DNA from: Labilithrix sp.
Lineage (GTDB): Bacteria; Myxococcota_A; Polyangia; Polyangiales; Polyangiaceae
NCBI GenBank assembly: GCA_019637175.1
Contig: JAHBWD010000039.1
Location: 17,524 to 81,523, forward strand
Direction of reading: 5' to 3'
DNA: 64,000 nucleotides
A program made the position numbers and the translations under genes. Within the stretch, counting starts at the first letter, position 1; every line of letters begins with the position of its first letter. Below the pieces are notes generated by a model. That model was not told the origin of the DNA, ran no database searches, and was given only the letters and a program-made list of their open reading frames with translations. Positions 43,727 to 52,319 of this stretch are shown here, piece after piece.

Positions 43727-45997
43727 CTAGTTGAGCTCCGCGCCGCGGTCGATCGCGTGCTCGCGCATCGTCAGGCCGGGCGGTCCGGCGTGCGGGCCCG
43801 GGCGGATCCGCATCGTCGCGCGCTTGAAGCGTATCGCGACGTCCGTCGCGCCGACCCTGCGTCCCACCGAGCGCGCCTCGACCCACGTCAGCGGCCGATC
43901 GAAGGCGTACGTGTACCGCAAGACGGCCCGCTCGCCGCTCTTCAGCTCGAACGCCGGGGGCATCACGAGGACGACCTGGGCGTAGTTGGCGACGAGATCG
44001 TTCGTCCACACGACCTCGCCTCCCTCGCCTGACACCTCGAGCTCGAGATCGACGTCGACCACGGCTCCGGCCGGCACCTCGAGGTACTGCCCCGCGAAGA
44101 GGAGCTGCCCCACCGTCTCTTCGACGCGAACGGGGACGACGCGATCGGAAGCGAGCGAAAGCTCGCGAAAGATCGAGACCGGCTGGCCGGCCGCGCGCTC
44201 CTGGGCGGCGCGTAGGAACGCGACGTCGTCGCGCGACATCGGCGTGGTCGTCCGCTTCGGAGCGACGAAGGAGCCGCCCTCCGGATGGATGTGATCGCAC
44301 GTGCCCATGTGCTCGTCGCACGACCAGACGTTTCGCTGGCGCCACCCCACCATGCCGACGGTGCGCTCGTTCTGGTTCGCGATGAGCACGCGCCGAGGCG
44401 TCGCGTACTGCCTGAACACGCTCCGCCCGATGAACGAGCTCGGCTCCTTCTCGAGCCCCACGAGATCGAGCACCGAGAGCGCCGTGTCGGTCTGCCCGAA
44501 GAGCTCGTCGACCACGAGCTGCGGCTTCCCGGGGAGGACGGCGATCATGAACGAGAGGTTCTGGGTGAGCAGCTTGCTGAGATCGTCGCCTTGCGACTCG
44601 TCGCCGTGCGACTCGTCGGAGGTGATGAGCACGGCCGTGTCTTCGAGCGCGCCGTCTTCTTCGAGACCACGAACGAGCTCCGCCACCGCGACGTCGGCGT
44701 ATCTCGCCGCGCGTTCGAACGTGTCCGGCGGCCCGGGTGCTTCGAACGACGCCGGCACGGGGTAAGGGTGGTGCGTGCCGACCGTGAGCAGCGTCATCAT
44801 CCACGGCTTCTGCTTCGCCCGCAGCTCGCCGACCATCTTGCGCGTTCGCTCGAAGAACGCGCGATCGTCGACGCCCCAGTTGCTCCGCGCGTACGACGCG
44901 TCGAACACCTCGCCTCCCATGGTCTGCGAGAAGCCGCTCTTGGGCATGAACGCGTCTTTCAACATGAACGCGAGCGGCGCCGCTTGGAGGAAGACGGTCT
45001 CGTAGCCGTTGCGTCGCAGCACGGCGGGCAGGCAATCGAGGCTCGGCCCCGCGGCGGCCTCGGTCATCTTCGAGGTCGCGGCGCCGAGCTTGTCGTAGTC
45101 GCCGCACAGCGACATGTAGAGGCCGCGGTTCGTCCCACGCTGGTGCGTGATGAAGTTGCGGAAGTAGACGTTCCGCCGGCCGATCGCGTCGAGCTCGTGC
45201 ATCACGCCGGCGCCCGGGTGCTGGTGGAGCGCGGCGACGGACGGGAGATCCGTCCCCGAGACGCTCTCGAGCAGGACGAGGAGCACGTTCGGCTTCGTTC
45301 CGCTCGCTCCGAACGGAAGGCGAGCGACACCGGCGAGATCGGCTCGGAAGAGCGCGTCGAGATCGCGCTGCTGATCGGCGGAGAGCGGCGCGGCTCCGCC
45401 CGCCGTCGTGGCGCGCACGAGATCCGACGCGTTGTTGGCGACGAAGTTCGTCTGCCGCCACGCGAACACCGCGCGATCTGCGGGCCAGATCCCTGCGATG
45501 ACGCCGGCGACGACGGCGGCGGGCAAGAACCGCTTCGCCGTCGCGACCCGACGAACGTTGGCGCGCTCGAGGCCGCGCCGCGCGATCACCACCATCACGA
45601 GGGGCAGCACCAAGCTCGCCGCGAAGAGCAAGCGGTTCGAAACGACGAGCGCCGAGCCCTTCACGAAGGTCGCGTCGCCGAGATAGCCGATCGACTGCCA
45701 CGGCGGCACGGCGTTCAGCGTCTTCGTGAACTCGTAGCTCGCGTGATTCGCGATCGACCACGGAACGACGACGAGGAGCTGCCATCGCCTCCGTTCCATC
45801 ATGACGAGCGCGACGGCGACGAGCACGGCGACGACGAGATCCGCGAGCAGGCCGTGCAGATCGGGCAGCCCCGGCACGATCCGCTTCTCGACGAGCAGAC
45901 CGAGGCGCGCCAGGAGCGGCGGCAGGAGCGCGGCGACGACGAGCGCGCCCTCGCGGCGCCTCGCGCGCAACCTCGTGGTGAGGCCGGAGAACGACAT
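43727..45997 (-). CDS. LTA-synthase-like phosphoglycerol transferase (sulfatase fold)
   Basis: 756 residues. The first 190 hold four or five membrane helices. The extracytoplasmic sulfatase-fold domain (about 235-545) has the LtaS-type landmarks: PNVLLVLLESVSGTDLPS (metal Glu), the nucleophile region THQRGTNRGLYMSLCG (Thr in the GTN stretch) and DTAVLITSDESHGDES (metal Asp and His). A C-terminal beta domain of about 170 residues is extra to classical LtaS. The family moves glycerol phosphate, or phosphoethanolamine in relatives, from lipids to envelope glycans. Gram-negative members often decorate periplasmic glucans or lipids. The exact donor is unknown. Confidence 0.82.
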   Translation of the reverse strand: MSFSGLTTRLRARRREGALVVAALLPPLLARLGLLVEKRIVPGLPDLHGLLADLVVAVLVAVALVMMERRRWQLLVVVPWSIANHASYEFTKTLNAVPPWQSIGYLGDATFVKGSALVVSNRLLFAASLVLPLVMVVIARRGLERANVRRVATAKRFLPAAVVAGVIAGIWPADRAVFAWRQTNFVANNASDLVRATTAGGAAPLSADQQRDLDALFRADLAGVARLPFGASGTKPNVLLVLLESVSGTDLPSVAALHQHPGAGVMHELDAIGRRNVYFRNFITHQRGTNRGLYMSLCGDYDKLGAATSKMTEAAAGPSLDCLPAVLRRNGYETVFLQAAPLAFMLKDAFMPKSGFSQTMGGEVFDASYARSNWGVDDRAFFERTRKMVGELRAKQKPWMMTLLTVGTHHPYPVPASFEAPGPPDTFERAARYADVAVAELVRGLEEDGALEDTAVLITSDESHGDESQGDDLSKLLTQNLSFMIAVLPGKPQLVVDELFGQTDTALSVLDLVGLEKEPSSFIGRSVFRQYATPRRVLIANQNERTVGMVGWRQRNVWSCDEHMGTCDHIHPEGGSFVAPKRTTTPMSRDDVAFLRAAQERAAGQPVSIFRELSLASDRVVPVRVEETVGQLLFAGQYLEVPAGAVVDVDLELEVSGEGGEVVWTNDLVANYAQVVLVMPPAFELKSGERAVLRYTYAFDRPLTWVEARSVGRRVGATDVAIRFKRATMRIRPGPHAGPPGLTMREHAIDRGAELN

Positions 45998-46042
45998 GCG
46001 GAGATCGCGCGATACTCTACATGGAGCCGTACGGAGGTCGAG

Positions 46043-46062
46043 CGTGCGCCAAGGTGCGCACG
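46043..46062. promoter_or_regulatory. Inverted repeat in the divergent promoter region
   Basis: CGTGCGC (46043-46049), spacer CAAGGT, GCGCACG (46056-46062). It sits midway in the 116-base region between the LTA-synthase-like gene and the coiled-coil lipoprotein gene. This is a candidate operator for a dimeric regulator controlling one or both genes; no regulator gene is adjacent. Confidence 0.35.
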
Positions 46063-46113
46063 ACGCGAGCGCGCAGACCGTAAGGTCGTCCTCCCGCCCC
46101 TCGTTGGAGGCCC

Positions 46114-46563
46114 ATGACGCGTTCGCTCCTCGTCGTGGCCTCCTCGATCGTCCTCGCGGGTCTCGTGGGCTGCTCGGGCTCCCACCGAGACTCCGAGTTC
46201 CCCGATCGCCCGATCGTCATCGAGGATCGCGAGCGAGATCGCGACGATCGCGACGATCGTGACGAGGAGACCCGACGAACCGCGCTCCGGATCTTCGCCG
46301 CCGAGCAGCGCAGCGCGCTCGAGAGCCTCGACGACGAGACGCGCTTCGTCCGCGCCTCGTCGGGCACGGCGCGACGCGTGCGCGAGGCGATCGTCACGAC
46401 CTCGCGCGCGCTCGGCGACATCGAGCACGACATTGCGACACTCGATCGCAGCATGGAGGACATGTCGCGCTCCGAGATTCGCGAGCGCCAGGACGATCTG
46501 AAGGATCGCCTGCGCCGCGTCGCCACGCGCGTCTCGAACATCGAGCTGGCGGTCCGCCGCTGA
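46114..46563 (+). CDS. Small coiled-coil lipoprotein
   Basis: 149 residues with an excellent ribosome site (GGAGG). Signal MTRSLLVVASSIVLAGLVGC (Cys20), then a highly charged stretch of Asp and Arg (DRERDRDDRDDRDEETRR, about 41-58). Two long helices follow (ALRIFAAEQRSALESLDDE and SRALGDIEHDIATLDRSMEDM to the end) with heptad-like hydrophobic spacing, so it probably forms a rod or oligomer in the envelope. No family known. Its stop directly abuts that of the convergent Pro-rich membrane protein. Confidence 0.7.
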   Translation: MTRSLLVVASSIVLAGLVGCSGSHRDSEFPDRPIVIEDRERDRDDRDDRDEETRRTALRIFAAEQRSALESLDDETRFVRASSGTARRVREAIVTTSRALGDIEHDIATLDRSMEDMSRSEIRERQDDLKDRLRRVATRVSNIELAVRR

Positions 46564-47502
46564 TCAGCGGCGGAGCTGCTCTTCGCCGAGCTCTTTCAGG
46601 ATCTGCTCGGCGGTCTTCGAACCGTGCTTGTCGGAAGGCGCGGCGGGCGGGGGACGCACGGTGGGCGCGGGCGCGGGCGGCGGGCGGACCGCGCCGTGGT
46701 GCGCGCCGCGCGATCCGTGACTCGCGCCGCGCGCGCTCGACGACGAAGTCGAGGTCGAGGTCGAGGTCGAAGTCGACGGCGGCGCGGGCTCTTCCGCGAC
46801 GGGAGCGGCGACCGGGATCGGCTCCTGCGCGACCGCGGGAGGAGGCTCTTGCGCGACGGGCGGGGCGACGGGCATCGCCTCGGTCGCCTCGGTCGCTTCC
46901 GTCACTTCCGTCACTTCCGTCGGCGCGGACGGAGCCGCGACCGGAACCGGCGTCGGCGCTGCGGCTGCGGCCTTCGGGCTCGGCGATCGAACCATGACGA
47001 CCGCCGCGAGCACGCCGAGGATCGCCATCGCCACCATCACGTAGATCGCGTACGCGGCCGGCGCCGACGACGGCGGCACCGTGGTGCGCGTCGTCTGCAC
47101 CCGCGATCGCCCGGTCGCCTCGGCGAAGCCCCAGCTCCCCGTCCCGCTCACGCCGTCGAACGAGTCGCGCGCGTGCTGGAAGTGCGCCGGATAGATCGGC
47201 GCGGCCACCGGCGGCGGCATCGACGGCATCGGCTGCGGAAGGATCTGCCGCACGACGGGCGTCTGCACCGGCGTCGGCGCGAGCGTCGCGGTCTCGAGGA
47301 TCACCGTCGTCTCGCGCTCGACCTCGCGCTCGCGAGGAAGCCCCGACGAGCGGAACGAAGGCCGCGGCTGCGAGAGCGAAGGCGCGTCCGGCGGAGGCCG
47401 CGACGAAGAGGGCCTCGACCGCGAAGACACCGGCGCCGCCACGGCCCAGCGGGTCTCGCTGTCCGGGTCCGTCCGCCGGTGCTGCTGCGGGGGTTTTCTC
47501 AA
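46564..47502 (-). CDS. Pro-rich single-span membrane protein with low-complexity tail
   Basis: About 312 residues. I start at the TTG at 47502 because GAAGG lies four bases before it; no ATG or GTG fits better, and the frame stays open upstream. The N-terminal cytoplasmic part (1-145) is Pro/Arg/Ser-rich. One membrane helix lies at about 150-172 (AAYAIYVMVAMAILGVLAAV), followed by Pro/Ala/Glu-rich repeats, poly-Ser/Thr and a short conserved-looking helix at the very end (TAEQILKELGEEQLRR). This could be an envelope scaffold or a TonB/FimV-like connector, but that is a guess. Divergent from the GspE-type ATPase gene. Confidence 0.55.
   Translation of the reverse strand: MRKPPQQHRRTDPDSETRWAVAAPVSSRSRPSSSRPPPDAPSLSQPRPSFRSSGLPREREVERETTVILETATLAPTPVQTPVVRQILPQPMPSMPPPVAAPIYPAHFQHARDSFDGVSGTGSWGFAEATGRSRVQTTRTTVPPSSAPAAYAIYVMVAMAILGVLAAVVMVRSPSPKAAAAAPTPVPVAAPSAPTEVTEVTEATEATEAMPVAPPVAQEPPPAVAQEPIPVAAPVAEEPAPPSTSTSTSTSTSSSSARGASHGSRGAHHGAVRPPPAPAPTVRPPPAAPSDKHGSKTAEQILKELGEEQLRR
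46745..46774 (-). repeat. Tandem gaRgtc hexamers
   Basis: Five consecutive 6-bp units on the plus strand, coding Ser-Thr dipeptides on the minus strand in the tail of the Pro-rich membrane protein. Confidence 0.8.
46877..46921 (-). repeat. Five 9-bp units coding TEV/TEA
   Basis: Five near-identical 9-mers (gcctcggtc, gcttccgtc, acttccgtc types) giving the peptide TEVTEVTEATEATEA; in-frame expansion repeats in the periplasmic part of the Pro-rich protein. Confidence 0.8.
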
Positions 47503-47653
47503 GCGACCTTCACCGAGAGCGCAAAATTGCACCGACAGTGCCAGCGCCGGATCGGCGCAAAGCCCAATCTTTTCGGTACCTGTTGTGGGCCGGCGGCCCT
47601 CGGGTGGATCGCCTCTGCCCCTGGGTCGGGCCCCAGTTTGATAGCGTCGTCGT

Positions 47654-49456
47654 GTGACGACGAAGAACGGCGGCCTCACGTTCGAGGCGGTGCTCCGCGT
47701 GCTCGTCGAGGCGCGCGCGCTCACCCCCGAGCAGGCGCGCGACGCCGCCGTCCACGAGGAGCGCGAGCGCGCGCGCCTCATTCGCAGCCGCGCGGGCGCG
47801 GCGATGAAGCGTCGAGGATCCGCCGAGTCGATCGTGCACCCCGCGGAGATCCTGGCCGCGATGGATCTGAAGCTCACCGAGCGCGGCGTCATGGAGCTCG
47901 TCGCCGCGTCGGCGAAGCTTCCCTTCATCGAGCTCGACCCGCTCAAGATCGACGCGAAGCTCGCGCCTCAGTTCCTCTCGCGACCCTTCGCGCGCAGGCA
48001 CACCGCGCTCGTCGTCGCCGCCGACGGCGCGACCGTCACCGTCGCCGTCGCCGATCCGTACAACCAAGGTCTCATCGACGATCTCGTTCACCTGGTGAAG
48101 CGCAAGCCCGTGCTCGTCATCTCGACGCCCTCGGACATCCAGCGCCTCATCACCGACTTCTACGGCTTCCGCGGCGCGGTCGCCGGCGCGGAGGAGCAGG
48201 TCGCCGGCGGCGTCGACATCGGCAACCTCGAACGCTACGTCAAGCTGAAGCGCGTCGAGGACATCGAGGCCAACGATCAGCACGTCGTCAACGCCGTCGA
48301 GTACCTGCTCCACTACGCGCTCGATCAACGCGCGAGCGACATCCACATCGAGCCCCAACGCGAACAGTCGGTCGTGCGCATGCGGATCGACGGCGTCCTC
48401 CACAAGGTGCACACGCTGCCGAAGGTGGTGCACGCCGCCGTGCTCTCGCGCCTCAAGATGCTCGCGCGCATGGACATCGCGGAGAAGCGGCGGCCGCAAG
48501 ACGGGCGCATCAAGACCGAGCGAGGCAAGCGCGAGGTCGAGCTGCGCGTCTCGACGATCAGCGTCGCGTTCGGCGAGAAGATGGTCATCCGCGTCTTCGA
48601 TCCCGACAACCTCCTGCGCGATCTCGGCGATCTCGGGATGACCGAGGCGCAGCTCGAGCTCGCGCGGACCTTCTTCGCGCGGCCGACGGGGCTCGTGCTC
48701 GTCACCGGCCCGACGGGGAGCGGCAAGACCTCTTCGCTCTACGCGGCGCTGCGCGCGGTCGCGTCGCCCGAAGTGAACGTCGTCACGATCGAGGATCCGA
48801 TCGAGATCATCCTCGATCAGCTCAACCAGGTCGCGGTTCAGCCGAAGATCGGGCTCACGTTCGCCGAGGCCCTGCGTCACGTGCTGCGTCAGGATCCCGA
48901 CGTCGTGATGGTCGGCGAGGTCCGCGACGGCGACACCGCGCAGATCGCGACGCAGGCCGCGCTGACCGGACACCTCGTCCTCGCGACGCTGCACACGAAC
49001 GACGCGGCGACGGCGATCACGCGCCTCCTCGAGCTCGGCGTCGATCCCTACGTGCTCTCGTCGACGCTCGTGGGCGTGATCGCGCAGCGGCTCGTCCGCG
49101 TCGTGTGCACCGAGTGCCGCATCGAGACGTTCCTCACGCCCGATCAGATGAGCATGATCGGGCTCGACGTCGACGCGCTCGTCGCGGCGGGGCACGAGCC
49201 GCAGCTCATGGTCGCCGCCGGCGAGGGGTGCGTGAAGTGCCGCGGCACCGGCCTCGTGCGGCGCACCGGCGTCTTCGAGGTGCTCGCCGTCGACGACAAG
49301 ATCCGCAAGCTCGTCATCGCGCGATCGGGATCGAAGGAGATCACCGCGCAGGCGCGCAACGACGGCCTGATGACACTGCGCGAGGCCGCGCTGCGCAAGC
49401 TCGGCAAAGGCATCACGAGCTTCGAAGAGGTGCTTCGCGTGACGGTGGAGGCCTGA
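47654..49456 (+). CDS. GspE/PilB-family secretion ATPase
   Basis: 600 residues starting with GTG. N-terminal T2SSE-N domain (about 60-165), then the ATPase: ASDIHIEP (228-235), Walker A GPTGSGKT (352-359), the Asp box TIEDPIE (378-384), Walker B DPDVVMVGEVRD (414-425) and the His box TGHLVLATLHTNDA. A tetracysteine zinc site (C485, C488, C526, C529) confirms the GspE/PilB rather than PilT group. It powers type II secretion or type IV pilus extension from the cytoplasm. No other secretion or pilus gene is nearby. Its stop overlaps the start of an AAA ATPase gene (TGATG), which is an unusual partner. Confidence 0.93.
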   Translation: MTTKNGGLTFEAVLRVLVEARALTPEQARDAAVHEERERARLIRSRAGAAMKRRGSAESIVHPAEILAAMDLKLTERGVMELVAASAKLPFIELDPLKIDAKLAPQFLSRPFARRHTALVVAADGATVTVAVADPYNQGLIDDLVHLVKRKPVLVISTPSDIQRLITDFYGFRGAVAGAEEQVAGGVDIGNLERYVKLKRVEDIEANDQHVVNAVEYLLHYALDQRASDIHIEPQREQSVVRMRIDGVLHKVHTLPKVVHAAVLSRLKMLARMDIAEKRRPQDGRIKTERGKREVELRVSTISVAFGEKMVIRVFDPDNLLRDLGDLGMTEAQLELARTFFARPTGLVLVTGPTGSGKTSSLYAALRAVASPEVNVVTIEDPIEIILDQLNQVAVQPKIGLTFAEALRHVLRQDPDVVMVGEVRDGDTAQIATQAALTGHLVLATLHTNDAATAITRLLELGVDPYVLSSTLVGVIAQRLVRVVCTECRIETFLTPDQMSMIGLDVDALVAAGHEPQLMVAAGEGCVKCRGTGLVRRTGVFEVLAVDDKIRKLVIARSGSKEITAQARNDGLMTLREAALRKLGKGITSFEEVLRVTVEA

Positions 49457-50871
49457 TGCAGTTCGTCCGCGACTTCCAGCGCGCCGTGCAGGCGGGCTTC
49501 ACCTTGCTCGCGGTGGTCACCGCCGAAGAAGCGCGCGCGAGAGAGCTCATCGCGCGCGCTTGCGGGAGCATGCCGGTCGCCTTCTGGACGGCGGCGGGCG
49601 GCGCGCCTCTCGCGCAGGCCCTCGCGGACGCTTCGTCGAGCGAGGCCAAGCGCGTCGACGTGCTCGTCGACGTTCAGCCTCACCTGTCGGATCCCGTCAC
49701 GCTCCGCACGCTCCGCGAGATCGGCATGGGCGCGCGCCGCGCCGTCGTCGTCTTCCTCGGATCGGCGCTCGATCTCCCGATCGATCTCGAGCGCGAGACC
49801 GCGTTCATCGAGCTGCCGCTCCCGACGCGCGCCGAGCTCGGCGAGCTGCTCGACGCGACCGCGCGCACCACCAGCAAGGGCACCGAGCCGGAGGGTTGGG
49901 ATCGTGACGCGCTCGTCCGCGCGGCGTCGGGGCTCACGACCGGGGAAGCCGCGCGCGCCTTCCGCCTCGCGCGCGCGGAAGGCGACGCCGTCGCGGGGCT
50001 TCGCCGCGTGATCGCCGAGAAGCGCCGCGGCCTCGGGAGGAGCGCGACGCTCGAGCTGGTCGACACCGACGTGCCGCTCGACGACGTCGGCGGGCTCGAC
50101 GTCGTGAAGGCGTGGCTCGCGTCGCGCGTCCGCGCGTACGGAGAAGAGGCGCGCGCCTACGGGCTCCCCGAGCCGCGGGGCATGCTCCTCTGCGGCGTGC
50201 AGGGCTGCGGAAAGTCGCACGTGAGCAAGGCGGCCGCCTCGGTGCTCGGCCTCCCGCTCGTGCGCCTCGACTTCGCCGCGATCTTCGCGAGCCCTTCACC
50301 GGAGCACGCCCTCCGCGAGTGCCTCCGCGCGGTGACCGCGATCGCGCCGCTCGTCTTGTGGGTCGACGAGATCGAGAAGGGCCTCGGCGGCGGCGGCCAA
50401 GCGCGCGTCTTCGGCGCGTTCTTGACGTGGCTCCAAGAGCGCACCGAGCCGGTGTTCGTCGCCGCGACCGCGAACGAGGTCGCGCAGCTCCCGCCGGAGC
50501 TCGCGCGGCGCGGCCGCTTCGACGAGGTCTTCTTCGTCGATCTGCCCTCGGCGCGCGAGCGCGAAGAGATCCTCGGCGTCACGCTCCGGCGGCGCGGCCG
50601 CAGCGGCGACGGGCTCGCGCTCGGCGCGATCGCGAAGCCGCTCGATCACTTCTCGGGCGCCGAGCTCGAGCAGGTCGTCGCCAACGCGCTCCTCCGCGCG
50701 TTCGGACAGAAGCGCGAGGTCACGAGCGAAGATCTCCGCGCGGCCGCGCGCGAGATCGTCCCGCTCGCGACGCTCTACGAAGAGAAAGTGCAGGCGCTCC
50801 GCACGTGGGGCCGCACGCGCGCGCGCCGCGCGTCGGCCGATCGAAGGATGCTCGAGCTCTTCGACGACTGA
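49456..50871 (+). CDS. Ycf46-like AAA ATPase
   Basis: 471 residues, translationally coupled to the GspE-type gene (TGATG) with GGAGG upstream. An N-terminal alpha/beta domain (1-190) precedes one AAA module: Walker A GVQGCGKS (247-254), Walker B LVLWVDEIEKG (299-309) and an arginine region ELARRGRFDEVF (about 345-356). The GMLLCGVQGCGKSHVSKA and LPLVRLDFAAIF context matches Ycf46-type proteins of cyanobacteria and plastids, in turn close to FtsH/Cdc48 AAA modules but without a protease domain. Likely a cytoplasmic remodelling ATPase. Pairing with a secretion ATPase hints at assembly or recycling of that machine, which is inference. Confidence 0.85.
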   Translation: MQFVRDFQRAVQAGFTLLAVVTAEEARARELIARACGSMPVAFWTAAGGAPLAQALADASSSEAKRVDVLVDVQPHLSDPVTLRTLREIGMGARRAVVVFLGSALDLPIDLERETAFIELPLPTRAELGELLDATARTTSKGTEPEGWDRDALVRAASGLTTGEAARAFRLARAEGDAVAGLRRVIAEKRRGLGRSATLELVDTDVPLDDVGGLDVVKAWLASRVRAYGEEARAYGLPEPRGMLLCGVQGCGKSHVSKAAASVLGLPLVRLDFAAIFASPSPEHALRECLRAVTAIAPLVLWVDEIEKGLGGGGQARVFGAFLTWLQERTEPVFVAATANEVAQLPPELARRGRFDEVFFVDLPSAREREEILGVTLRRRGRSGDGLALGAIAKPLDHFSGAELEQVVANALLRAFGQKREVTSEDLRAAAREIVPLATLYEEKVQALRTWGRTRARRASADRRMLELFDD

Positions 50872-50927
50872 CGATCGCAGAGAGAAGAGAGACCGCGAGA
50901 GAGCGCTTTTTGCATTCGCGAGACGGC

Positions 50928-52253
50928 GTGGCTCGATCTCACGCGACGAAGCTCGAAAGCGTCGTGCGCCAGCTTCGAGGGCACGCCGCGCGCGCGCCGG
51001 GGCGCCCCGTATCGTTCAAGAAGAAGGCGGTTTCGCACCAGGTCCCGAAGCCCCACGACCTGCGGCACACCGACGACAAGATCGATCTGAGCGATCTCGA
51101 CGCGATCCTCGAGATCGATCGACACGCGCGGACGTGCACCGCGGAGCCCGGCGTGACCTTCACCGATCTCGTCGATGCGACGCTCGCGCACGGGCTCGCG
51201 CCCAAGGTGGTGCCGGAGCTGGCGACGATCACGATCGGCGGCGCCGTCTCCGGCTGCTCGCTCGAGTCGATGTCGTTCCGCTACGGCGGCTTCCACGACT
51301 CGTGCGTCGCCTACGAGGTCGTCACGGCGAGCGGCGACGTGCTCGAGTGCACGCGCGACAACGAGCACAAGATGATCTTCGAGATGATGCACGGCTCGTT
51401 CGGCACGCTCGGCGTGCTCTCGAAGCTCGTGTTCGAGCTCGTTCCGGCCAAGCCCTTCGTGAAGATGCGCTACGAGCACCACACGTCGCTCGAGGCCTAC
51501 AAGGAGGCGATCTGGAGACACTTCGTCGCCGGCGACGTCGACTTCATGGACGGCATCATCCACTCGCCCACGGAGTGGACGCTCTGCCTCGGCACGTTCG
51601 TCGACGAGGCACCGTACAAGAGCCGCTACGACTGGGTGAAGGTCTACTACCGCACGACGCGCGAGCGCGACGAAGACTACCTCCGCACGAAAGACTACTT
51701 CTTCCGCTACGACCGCGGCGTGACCAACCCGACGCCGAAGAGCGCGCTCGGTCGCCTGCTGTTCGGCAAGCTCGCGTCGTCGGCGAAGGTGCTCCGCCTC
51801 GCGGAGAAGATCCACCGTTGGCTGCCGGAGAAGCCCGAGGTGACGGTGGATCTGTTCATTCCCTTCTCGCGGGTCGACGCGTTCATGCGCTGGTACCGGA
51901 GCGCGATCGACTTCTTCCCGCTCTGGTGCGTGCCCTACCGGCGCGTCGCCGACTATCCGTGGATCGCGCCGGGCGTCCTCGACGGCGTCGACGATCCGCT
52001 CTTCCTCGACATCGCGATCTACGGGCTCGCGCAGCCGGCCTCGCGCAACCTTTACAAGGAGCTCGAAGAGGCGCTCGTGCGCGTCAACGGGATCAAGACG
52101 CTCATCTCGTACAACTACTACGACGAGGAGGCCTTCTGGACGCGGTGGAACCGTGAGAACTACCTCGCCGTCAAGGCGAAGACCGATCCGCGGAACGTCT
52201 TTCGCGATCTCTACGCGAAGACGTGCCTCGCCTCGCACGGCGTCGGCGGCTGA
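50928..52253 (+). CDS. FAD-linked DHCR24-like (delta24-sterol reductase family) oxidoreductase
   Basis: About 441 residues from a GTG at 50928 (TTG at 50910 possible). It follows DHCR24 over nearly its full length. The FAD-binding part has LDAILEIDRHARTCTAEPGV, VPELATITIGGAVSGCSLES, YGGFHDSCVAYEVVTASGD and GTLGVLSKL. The C-terminal half has VTVDLFIPF, FFPLWCVPY, DIAIYGLAQP and EAFWTRW. DHCR24 reduces the sterol side-chain double bond. Bacterial members may act on sterols or other lipids. Sterol synthesis is known in some myxobacteria, but no other sterol gene is in this window. DHCR24-like N-terminal membrane helices are not obvious here. Confidence 0.8.
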   Translation: MARSHATKLESVVRQLRGHAARAPGRPVSFKKKAVSHQVPKPHDLRHTDDKIDLSDLDAILEIDRHARTCTAEPGVTFTDLVDATLAHGLAPKVVPELATITIGGAVSGCSLESMSFRYGGFHDSCVAYEVVTASGDVLECTRDNEHKMIFEMMHGSFGTLGVLSKLVFELVPAKPFVKMRYEHHTSLEAYKEAIWRHFVAGDVDFMDGIIHSPTEWTLCLGTFVDEAPYKSRYDWVKVYYRTTRERDEDYLRTKDYFFRYDRGVTNPTPKSALGRLLFGKLASSAKVLRLAEKIHRWLPEKPEVTVDLFIPFSRVDAFMRWYRSAIDFFPLWCVPYRRVADYPWIAPGVLDGVDDPLFLDIAIYGLAQPASRNLYKELEEALVRVNGIKTLISYNYYDEEAFWTRWNRENYLAVKAKTDPRNVFRDLYAKTCLASHGVGG

Positions 52254-52319
52254 GGCGGGGGAACTTTCGACGCGGCTTGCGGTCGCTCGTGCGGGATCGT
52301 GTCCCCCGCGAGGTTTCGA

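Noticed and set aside
44285..46117. 610-codon plus-strand frame opposite the LTA-synthase-like gene
   Set aside because: Highly charged low-information peptide; antisense artefact of GC-rich codons.
46624..49455. Upstream part of a long frame that continues into the Ycf46-like gene
   Set aside because: This part is Arg-rich noise and overlaps the GspE gene; the AAA gene has its own ribosome site and start at 49456.
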